Assembly (NCBI RefSeq): GCF_000185145.2
Contig: NZ_GL833119.1
Location: 558,001 to 622,000, forward strand
DNA length: 64,000 bases
DNA from: Hoylesella oralis ATCC 33269
GTDB taxonomy: Bacteria; Bacteroidota; Bacteroidia; Bacteroidales; Bacteroidaceae
Direction: 5' to 3'
Each line of letters begins with the position of its first letter. The first letter of the stretch is position 1. Shown one piece after another: positions 57,609 to 64,000 of this stretch. The notes under the pieces are model-generated. The model was not told the DNA's origin. It worked only from the letters and a program-made list of their open reading frames with translations, and made no database searches. A program made the translations under genes and the position numbers.

Positions 57609-57638
57609 GGGAGCATTGATACCCAATGCTCCCCTTTT
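57609..57638 (+). terminator. Intrinsic terminator between nrfA and ccsB
   Basis: Perfect 10-base arms GGGAGCATTG (57609-57618) and CAATGCTCCC (57624-57633), 5-base loop, followed by CTTTTAT. It lies 14 bases before the ccsB start, so expression of the assembly genes needs readthrough or another promoter. Confidence 0.8.
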
Positions 57639-57652
57639 ATATGTTATGATTT

Positions 57653-58948
57653 ATGTGGAATAAACCTTATACGTTGAAAGAAGGAACAGCTATCACTGTC
57701 GGTCTGTCGGTTACGGGCGAATTGTTGCAGTTGACAATCGGTCCGCTTGAATGGGGTATTTTCGTTTGGCCGGCCAACTTAGTCGTTCTGGCCGTGTTCA
57801 TGGCTTTGCTTTTTGTAATCTGCTTGCTGCGAAAACGATATTATTTCTGTCGTTTCATTACTACTGTACAGGCAGCAGTGCCGGCCATTGTCTTAGCTGT
57901 ATTGCTGACAATCGTCATGGGACTGACACGTCAAGCGGCCGAAGGAAGCCCGTCTTCCGATCCTATCGGGTTGACCAAAATGCTGAATTTCTGGCCTTTT
58001 ATCCTCGTATATATATGGCTTACCGTTATTGTCGGCGAGGCTGCATTGCACCAACTTGCCACTTTTAAGTGGCGAAAACTGCCGTCCTTTGTCTGCCATA
58101 TCGGCCTTTTTATCGTCCTGACCTGCGGAACTTTGGGCAGTGCAGATATGCAACGGCTGAAAATGTACTGCGAGTTAGGAAAGCCGGAGTGGCGTGGTAT
58201 CGATGCTTGGAATAATGTTCATGAGCTACCAATCGCAATTCAGTTGGAAAAGTTTACCATTGAAGAGTATCCGCCCAAGCTGATGATGATCGACAGGCAG
58301 GGTATCCCGCAGCCGTCGAAGAGGCCTGAAAGTATTGTTGCCTATGAGAATATCGCCGACGGACGGCTAAACGGCTGGGATATACATATTGTTAAACGCA
58401 TACAGAACGCCATTCCGGCCTCGATGGTTAAGATGATAAGCAAGATACCGAGGGGAATGATGGCGAACGTACGCATGGATTCGCTCGGCATGGCACGCAA
58501 TACGGGAGGGTTTGTTGCTACGGATGCACGCGGTTCGGCCTATGCTCTTTATGTGAAAGCTGTACGGGGAACTGTGGAAAAGGAGGGATGGGTAACGTGC
58601 GGGAGCTATCTGTTTCCTTTTCAGACACTGCGGCTTGATGATAAACACACGCTTGTCATGAGCAATCCCGAACCACGGCGTTATGCTTCGATTATCGATA
58701 TATACACCGAGGACGGTAAAAACGAGCAGGCCGAAGTAGAGGTAAACAAGCCATACTCGATTAACGGATGGAAGATATATCAGCTCGGTTACAACGAAGA
58801 AATGGGCAAATGGAGTACATACAGCGTATTCGAGTTGGTTTCAAACCCATGGTTGCCCGTTGTTTACATAGGTATATATTTGTTGTTGATCGGTGCTGTA
58901 GGAATATTTCTTATAGCAAGTAGCAGAAGAAAGGAGGCAGAGAAATGA
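57653..58948 (+). CDS. Cytochrome c assembly protein CcsB/ResB
   Basis: 431 residues. Membrane helices at about 12-60, 70-93, 113-135 and 146-163, then a large periplasmic domain (about 170-400) and a last helix (about 402-425). LPIAIQLEKFTIEEYPPKLMMI and YSINGWKIYQLGYNEEMG are typical of the ResB family. With CcsA it forms the system II cytochrome c synthase, which carries heme across the membrane and attaches it to CxxCH sites, here presumably those of NrfH and NrfA. It overlaps ccsA by 4 bases. Confidence 0.9.
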   Translation: MWNKPYTLKEGTAITVGLSVTGELLQLTIGPLEWGIFVWPANLVVLAVFMALLFVICLLRKRYYFCRFITTVQAAVPAIVLAVLLTIVMGLTRQAAEGSPSSDPIGLTKMLNFWPFILVYIWLTVIVGEAALHQLATFKWRKLPSFVCHIGLFIVLTCGTLGSADMQRLKMYCELGKPEWRGIDAWNNVHELPIAIQLEKFTIEEYPPKLMMIDRQGIPQPSKRPESIVAYENIADGRLNGWDIHIVKRIQNAIPASMVKMISKIPRGMMANVRMDSLGMARNTGGFVATDARGSAYALYVKAVRGTVEKEGWVTCGSYLFPFQTLRLDDKHTLVMSNPEPRRYASIIDIYTEDGKNEQAEVEVNKPYSINGWKIYQLGYNEEMGKWSTYSVFELVSNPWLPVVYIGIYLLLIGAVGIFLIASSRRKEAEK

Positions 58949-59739
58949 GCTGGAATTACTTTGTTGTCTTTGCTATTGTGGCAGTAATGCTGTGGATAAC
59001 GGGCGCCTTGGCGGCATGGAAAGGCAAACCAATGCTGGTATTCGGCGCTACAATCATGGGACTTGTTGTGTTTTTCAGCTATATAGTATTGATGTGGGTG
59101 GCTCTGGAGCGCCCTCCATTGCGCACAATGGGCGAAACACGGCTGTGGTATTCTTTCTTTTTGCCCCTTACAGGCATCGTTGTGTATTCACGTTGGCGCT
59201 ATCCGTGGATATTATCTTTCTCTACTGTGTTGGCTACAGTGTTCGTTTGTGTGAACATTTTCAGGCCGGAAATACACAGTAAAACGCTAATGCCGGCATT
59301 ACAAAGCCCATGGTTTGCGCCTCATGTCATTGTTTATATGTTTGCTTATGCTCTGTTCGGTGCGGCTTTTGTGATGGCTGCATACCTGCTCTTTATCAGG
59401 AGAAAAACACTTGCAAGCAAGCAGGAAATGGATATCTGTGACAACTTAGTGTACGTAGGTTGGGCATTTCTTACTATCGGCATGCTTTTCGGTGCCCTTT
59501 GGGCCAACGAGGCATGGGGGCATTATTGGGCATGGGACCCGAAAGAAACGTGGGCTGCAGCCACATGGCTGGCATATTTGGCGTACATACATTACCGACT
59601 CGATACCCCACATACCAAGGCTCGAACGGCGCTATGGATGCTGGTTGTTTTCTTCGTGCTGCTGCAAATGTGCTGGTGGGGCATCAATTATCTGCCGTCG
59701 GCACAGGGAGCCAGCGTACATACCTATAATCTTAGTTGA
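58945..59739 (+). CDS. Cytochrome c assembly protein CcsA/ResC
   Basis: 264 residues, about eight membrane helices. The heme-handling tryptophan motif is present as WGHYWAWDPKETWA (WGxxWxWDxKE), and conserved His residues lie nearby (for example in WFAPHVIVYMFAYA). Forms the heme-exporting synthase with the upstream ResB-like protein. The ATGA overlap with that gene implies translational coupling. Confidence 0.92.
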   Translation: MSWNYFVVFAIVAVMLWITGALAAWKGKPMLVFGATIMGLVVFFSYIVLMWVALERPPLRTMGETRLWYSFFLPLTGIVVYSRWRYPWILSFSTVLATVFVCVNIFRPEIHSKTLMPALQSPWFAPHVIVYMFAYALFGAAFVMAAYLLFIRRKTLASKQEMDICDNLVYVGWAFLTIGMLFGALWANEAWGHYWAWDPKETWAAATWLAYLAYIHYRLDTPHTKARTALWMLVVFFVLLQMCWWGINYLPSAQGASVHTYNLS

Positions 59740-59838
59740 ACAGAAATAAGGAACGTTAAATAAGTTTTCATATTATATAGGTATAGAGTTTTTATTGTAT
59801 CTTTACGCCGATTAATAATTTTAAAATAGATATTGATT

Positions 59839-60390
59839 ATGAAGATGAGACATTTAAAGGTTGCTTCATTGCTGTTGGCAGGTGCTTTGTTAACATCATC
59901 GTGCGTGGGTAGCTTCGCTTTGTTCAATAAGTTAGCTTCATGGAACAAGCGTGCAACCAACAGTAAGTTTCTGAATGAGATTATTTTCTTGGTTATTTCG
60001 CCGGCTTATGCTATATGTGGAACGGCCGATGTGCTAATACTTAATGCGGTTGAGTTTTGGAGCGGTTCCAATCCGTTGGCGAGTCGTGTGGGCAAGACGC
60101 AGCAGGTACTGGGCCCCGATGGTAAATATTATGCCGTAAAGACTTTGAAGAAAGGCTACGAAATAACAAAACCGGATGGCGAAAAACTGCTCTTCACTTA
60201 CGACAAAGCCACCGATTCGTGGTTACAGGAGAAAGATGGGAAGAAGACAGAGATATTCCGTTTCAATCCCGATGGTACTATTCAGGCCAGCCTTCCCGAT
60301 GGGAAAAAGATCGATGTAACATTGGATGAGGCCGGTGTATATCAGACCAGAATGGCTGTGAACGGCGGTACATATTGGGCAATGCGATAG
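59839..60390 (+). CDS. DUF3332-family lipoprotein
   Basis: 183 residues from the ATG at 59839; a TTG two codons earlier and an ATG two codons later are also in frame. Signal sequence with lipobox LTSSC, then the family sequence VGSFALFNKLASWN and VLILNAVEFWSGSNP. Two hydrophobic stretches lie in the first half, and a hydrophilic beta-rich second half has repeated D/G turns (PDGKYYAVK, PDGEKLLF, PDGTIQAS, PDGKKIDV). Function unknown; widespread in Bacteroidota and often a single gene, as here. Confidence 0.82.
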   Translation: MKMRHLKVASLLLAGALLTSSCVGSFALFNKLASWNKRATNSKFLNEIIFLVISPAYAICGTADVLILNAVEFWSGSNPLASRVGKTQQVLGPDGKYYAVKTLKKGYEITKPDGEKLLFTYDKATDSWLQEKDGKKTEIFRFNPDGTIQASLPDGKKIDVTLDEAGVYQTRMAVNGGTYWAMR

Positions 60391-60414
60391 TTTACGGTTG
60401 TTAATCGGCATATA

Positions 60415-60451
60415 ATTCAGGCAGACATGCGCCATACGTGTCTGCCTGAAT
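60415..60451. terminator. Two-way terminator hairpin
   Basis: Perfect 13-base arms ATTCAGGCAGACA (60415-60427) and its complement (60439-60451), 11-base loop, between the convergent DUF3332 and M16 genes. Confidence 0.75.
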
Positions 60452-60469
60452 GCGTTTATAGCGGTAGTG

Positions 60470-61723
60470 CTATTTAAAAATAAGTGTAGTAAGTCGGTCT
60501 TCTGTCATAAGTTCCTGCGCTACCTGTTGCAGTTGTTCGGCCGTTACGTTGTCGATATGCGTATATAACGATGTTACATCTCGTTCCCATCCGTAATGCA
60601 GATAGGCTTTGCTAAAGTCTAATGCAAAGTTTTCACGATTGTCACATGCCACGCCTATCTGTCCTTTTAGTTGCTTTTTTGCTGCCGACAGCTGGTGTGC
60701 GGTCAGCGTTTTTCCTATAACTTTATCAAGTTCTTTTCGTACAATGCGCAGACATCTGTTAATATCGTGTTCGTCGCATCCGAAGTATATGCTCCATATA
60801 CCTGTGTCGCTATAATTCACCATGCTGCTTTCTGCGGTGTAAACCAAGCCATGATGCTCGCGCAGAGCAAGGTTCAATCGGGCGTTCATACCCGGTCCGC
60901 CGAGGATATTATTAAGCAGATAGAGCGGTATGCGCAAGGGATGATGAATGTCGTAGGCGCGGTTACCGAGCATTACATGTGCCTGATGTGTTTGCATGTG
61001 GCGCACGATTTTGCGCGGAGCATAGGCATCTAAGCCCGATGGTGCGGCGTTCTGCCCGGCAGAATTATTGTCTGCGGCTGTAACAGATGCTGCAAATGCC
61101 GTATCATCAAGTGCCCGTGATAGCAATTTTAGCAGTCTTTCGAAGTCGATATCGCCATAGGCAAAGAACACCATATTGTCCGGACGGTAATACCTTTCGG
61201 TAAATCTGCGGGCATCGGCTGTGGTATATAACCTTACACGATTGGCCTCTCCAAGAATATTGTGCCCTAAAGGATGCCCTTTGAATATGGCATTTTCTAT
61301 CTCGTCGTATATCAGTTCGGCCGGACTGTCGTTATAACTTTCAATCTCATCGCATATCACTTCCACTTCTTTATCTATCTCGTTTTGCGGATAGGTGCTG
61401 TTGAAAACGATATCGGTAAGCAGGTCTATGGCGCGTGGAATGTGTTCTTTCAGTATTGCAGCGTAGTAAACGGTGTCTTCTTTATTGGTAAAAGCATTGA
61501 TATCGCCGCCAACACTCTCGAGAGAGTTCAGTATGTGCCACGCCCGTCGGTGGCTTGTACCCTTGAAAGACATGTGTTCGCAGAAGTGCGCCAAGCCCTC
61601 CTGTTCCTTCTGTTCGTGCCGTGTACCGGCATTGATCCGGTAACCGCAGTACACTACAGGCGATGCCGAGGGCAAATGAATAATGCGCAATCCGCAGGAA
61701 AGCGTATGGGTATTGTAATTCAT
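60470..61723 (-). CDS. M16-family zinc peptidase
   Basis: 417 residues from the ATG at 61723 (MNYNTHTLSCGLRII). The inverted zinc motif HFCEH lies at about residues 46-50, with the distal Glu in the EVEVICDEIESY segment. The second M16 domain has GGPGMNARLNLALREHHGLVYTAES, typical of the processing-peptidase group. One full alpha/beta pair of domains; no signal peptide, so probably cytoplasmic. It degrades short peptides or presequence-like fragments. A TATCTTTG box on the minus strand (61732-61739) ends 8 bases before the ATG, which supports this start over longer readings. Confidence 0.92.
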   Translation of the reverse strand: MNYNTHTLSCGLRIIHLPSASPVVYCGYRINAGTRHEQKEQEGLAHFCEHMSFKGTSHRRAWHILNSLESVGGDINAFTNKEDTVYYAAILKEHIPRAIDLLTDIVFNSTYPQNEIDKEVEVICDEIESYNDSPAELIYDEIENAIFKGHPLGHNILGEANRVRLYTTADARRFTERYYRPDNMVFFAYGDIDFERLLKLLSRALDDTAFAASVTAADNNSAGQNAAPSGLDAYAPRKIVRHMQTHQAHVMLGNRAYDIHHPLRIPLYLLNNILGGPGMNARLNLALREHHGLVYTAESSMVNYSDTGIWSIYFGCDEHDINRCLRIVRKELDKVIGKTLTAHQLSAAKKQLKGQIGVACDNRENFALDFSKAYLHYGWERDVTSLYTHIDNVTAEQLQQVAQELMTEDRLTTLIFK

Positions 61724-62066
61724 AACGACTACAAAGATACGAAAAATAAGTGTTTTTCGGGTTGAAAAGGGCATTGTTATTTGCTTATACCGCACTTTCT
61801 GTTCGGACGAGATGCGAAGTGTGCGGCTTGTTCCTTTCCCAAGCGTTTGCAATAAGCGATATACTTATCGGATGCAAACTATATGTTTATCGGAGGTAGA
61901 TGGCATGTCTGTCGTTTTTAGAACGGTAATGTTCTTGCCGCATGTGCGACGACTGCTATCGACGTTTGGGTAAACGGGGCGGTTCGTCTGTAATATTTCT
62001 TCTGCATTCTGATACCTTTTTCGTTTTTAATATCTATCTTTGCAGAAAGATTTTTGATATAAATAC
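61724..62066. other. Divergent intergenic region, M16 and PfkB genes
   Basis: 343 bases with the minus-strand TATCTTTG box at 61732-61739 and a plus-strand TATCTTTG box at 62035-62042, 24 bases before the kinase ATG. Nothing else recognised. Confidence 0.55.
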
Positions 62067-63008
62067 ATGCGCAAGGTTATAGGAATAGGAGAGACGGTTC
62101 TCGATATTATCTTTAAAGACGGGCAACCTACGGCGGCTGTTCCGGGCGGTTCTACATTCAATGCCGTAACTTCGTTGGGGCGATCCGGTATCAATGCTAC
62201 GTTTATATCTGAAGCCGGCAACGATAGAGTGGGCAAAGAAATCGTTCGTTTCTTACGTGGAAACGGAGTAGATGCAGAGAATATCAATGTTTTCCCCGAC
62301 AGCAAGTCTGCGATATCATTGGCTTTTTTAGATGAAAACAATGATGCCGAGTACCTTTTTTATAAGGACCATCCGCACGATCAGCTCGATTTTAAGTATC
62401 CGGATGTACAACCCGACGATATTGTAGTGTTCGGTTCATACTACGCAGTGAACCCTGTAATACGCCCGCAAATGGTAGGTTTCCTCGATTATGCGCGCAA
62501 CCACGGGGCGATTATCTATTATGATGTGAACTTCCGTGCGGCACATAGCAACGACGTTATGCGCATTACGCCCAATTTGTTGGAGAACTTAGAGTATGCA
62601 GACTTTGTACGTGGCAGCCGTGAAGACTTCGAAGTTCTCTATAAGATGGACGATCCGGACAAGGTATATGCATCGGAGATTTCTTTTTACTGTAAGAAAT
62701 TTGTTTATACGAACGGCGCTCATCCGGTGATACTTCGTGCCGAAAACAATGCCAGATGCGAATATCCGGTGGTAAAGACCGATGCGGTAAGCACCATTGG
62801 TGCCGGCGATAATTTTAATGCCGGCTTTATTTACGGACTCATGAAGCATGACATAAGGAGGGCAGACATAGAGCACGGACTTATTGCAATGCAGTGGGAT
62901 GCCGTAATGAAGTGTGCCTTAGAATTCTCGGCCGACTGTTGCAGGCATCTCGGTAACTATGTATCGAAGGCTTTTGGAGAACAAATGAAGAAGGAATTCA
63001 ATAAATAA
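62067..63008 (+). CDS. PfkB-family carbohydrate kinase
   Basis: 313 residues of the ribokinase/fructokinase fold: GIGETVLDIIFKDG at the start, the substrate-binding PGGSTFNAVTSLGRSG, and the catalytic TIGAGDNFNAGFIYGL with the base Asp. Phosphorylates a sugar using ATP; fructose is a reasonable guess but the sequence alone does not settle it. Seven bases upstream of the flavodiiron protein gene; a shared transcript is likely, although the functions have no obvious link. Confidence 0.9.
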   Translation: MRKVIGIGETVLDIIFKDGQPTAAVPGGSTFNAVTSLGRSGINATFISEAGNDRVGKEIVRFLRGNGVDAENINVFPDSKSAISLAFLDENNDAEYLFYKDHPHDQLDFKYPDVQPDDIVVFGSYYAVNPVIRPQMVGFLDYARNHGAIIYYDVNFRAAHSNDVMRITPNLLENLEYADFVRGSREDFEVLYKMDDPDKVYASEISFYCKKFVYTNGAHPVILRAENNARCEYPVVKTDAVSTIGAGDNFNAGFIYGLMKHDIRRADIEHGLIAMQWDAVMKCALEFSADCCRHLGNYVSKAFGEQMKKEFNK

Positions 63009-63015
63009 AGAAGAT

Positions 63016-64000
63016 ATGATAGAAATAACCAACCAAGTTTACTATGTGGGTGTAAACGATCGTAACAAAGCTCTATTTGAAGGATTGTGGCCTTTACCCA
63101 ACGGTGTTTCTTATAATTCATACCTCATTGTAGACGAGAAAGTGTGTCTGATCGATACTGTCGAGGTAGATTTCTTTATGCAGTTTGTCGAAAATTTGCA
63201 TGAGGTGTTGGGTAAAGAGCGTAAGATCGATTATCTTGTCATTAATCACATGGAGCCCGACCACAGTGGTTCGCTTACGTTATTGAAGCAGTTTTATCCG
63301 GATATAAAGATCATCGGAAACAAAAAGACGTTCGATATGCTCGACGGATTTTATGGGATTAAGGAGAACGAAATAGAGGTGAAGAACGGCGAGGAGTTGC
63401 AGTTAGGTCCTCATCGTACGCTAAGGTTTTACCTTACACCGATGGTTCACTGGCCCGAAACGATGATGACACTCGACGTAGAAGACGATCTGATATTCAC
63501 AGGTGATGCGTTCGGTTGCTTCGGAGCATTGAACGGAGGACTCATCGATGCCGATATAGATACGTCGTGGGCATGGCTTGAGATGACTCGTTATTACAGC
63601 AACATCGTGGGAAAGTATGGTGTGCCCGTGCAGAATGCACTGAAGAAGCTTGACGGAGTAAAGCTCGATTATATCTGTTCTACCCACGGACCGGTGTGGC
63701 ATAAGTATGTCGACAAGGTTGTAGAGATGTACGACCGCATGTCGAAGTACGAAACAGAGGAAGGACTTGTTATCTGTTACGGTACCATGTACGGCAATAC
63801 CGAGCGCATGGCAGAGGTTATAGCACAGGCGGCAAGTACGGCCGGCATTAAAAACATTGTGATGTATAACGTTTCTAAGACGCATCATTCGTACATCATT
63901 CGCGATATATTCCGCTTCAGAGGGCTTATCGTCGGGGCTCCTACGTACAATAACGGCCTTTACCATGAGATGGAAGTGCTGCTGACCGAGATTGCCAACC
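63016..64000 (+). CDS. Flavodiiron protein (FprA-type A flavoprotein), 3' end beyond the window
   Basis: 328 residues are visible and the gene runs off the right edge. N-terminal metallo-beta-lactamase-like domain with the diiron ligands HMEPDH (H78, E80, D82, H83), the His in TPMVHWPETM, the Asp in FTGDAFG and the His in CSTHGPVWH. A flavodoxin domain then starts at about residue 252 (VICYGTMYGNTERMAEVIA, FMN loop). These cytoplasmic enzymes reduce O2 to water and/or NO to N2O and protect anaerobes; with nrfHA nearby, NO scavenging would make sense. The start at 63016 is the first ATG and matches the family (MIEITNQVYYVGVND). Confidence 0.95.
   Translation, partial: MIEITNQVYYVGVNDRNKALFEGLWPLPNGVSYNSYLIVDEKVCLIDTVEVDFFMQFVENLHEVLGKERKIDYLVINHMEPDHSGSLTLLKQFYPDIKIIGNKKTFDMLDGFYGIKENEIEVKNGEELQLGPHRTLRFYLTPMVHWPETMMTLDVEDDLIFTGDAFGCFGALNGGLIDADIDTSWAWLEMTRYYSNIVGKYGVPVQNALKKLDGVKLDYICSTHGPVWHKYVDKVVEMYDRMSKYETEEGLVICYGTMYGNTERMAEVIAQAASTAGIKNIVMYNVSKTHHSYIIRDIFRFRGLIVGAPTYNNGLYHEMEVLLTEIAN

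Overview
The window comes from a member of the Bacteroidota, order Bacteroidales, probably Prevotellaceae. Support comes from the Bacteroidota-type promoters (TTTG, 19-21 bases, TAnnTTTG) upstream of many genes, a SusC/SusD polysaccharide locus with a DUF6377 regulator, and families largely confined to this phylum (GSCFA, DUF2851, DUF3943, DUF3332, THUMP-like methyltransferase). The three-gene succinate dehydrogenase/fumarate reductase with a single type-B cytochrome b also fits. No rRNA, tRNA, CRISPR array, transposase or phage module was seen. Most of the window is ordinary chromosome; the accessory parts are a toxin-antitoxin pair (18.4-19.1 kb) and the polysaccharide locus (26.8-36.7 kb).

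Layout: 1-5.8 kb holds the 5' end of mnmG, the sdhCAB respiratory operon and the mtnN-luxS pair (SAH recycling, AI-2). 5.9-14 kb holds a YfhO-type membrane protein, type II NADH dehydrogenase, a TonB-dependent receptor, a YiiX-like lipoprotein hydrolase and a GSCFA protein. 14-21.6 kb holds a large DUF3943 envelope protein with a nine-fold short repeat, a glycerophosphodiesterase overlapping a VanX-like dipeptidase, a HigBA-like module, a SAM methyltransferase and a secreted phosphodiesterase. 21.9-26.7 kb is a GNAT protein, topoisomerase IV subunit B and an S41 protease.

26.8-36.7 kb is a polysaccharide utilisation locus: divergent DUF6377 regulator, SusC, SusD, GH30 glucanase and a surface glycan-binding protein. 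This resembles the beta-1,6-glucan loci of Bacteroides. Its SusC transporter gene is cut by one in-frame TAG exactly where the family normally has Trp, while every other gene is intact. 36.9-46.7 kb carries ruvB-coaD-ybeY, a Zn/Cd P-type ATPase, class I aldolase, a Fur-family regulator, a transglutaminase-like protein, an esterase and dusB. 46.8-53.8 kb carries an outer membrane protein, DUF2851-thioesterase-dprA, and dapB-lepB-(catalytically degenerate lepB paralogue)-wbqC. 53.8-64 kb carries two flavodoxin-fold genes, the nitrite-ammonifying nrfHA with its system II cytochrome c assembly genes ccsB/ccsA, DUF3332, an M16 protease, a PfkB kinase and the start of a flavodiiron protein.

The metabolic picture is an anaerobe with fumarate respiration, NADH oxidation, nitrite ammonification and O2/NO scavenging. 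The main points for a second look are the amber-interrupted SusC, the pseudo-signal peptidase with a cysteine cluster, promoter boxes lying almost on the start codon of several genes (apparently leaderless messages), a strong terminator between nrfA and its cytochrome assembly genes, and the repeat-bearing DUF3943 protein. I did not find a convincing wholly new multi-gene system.
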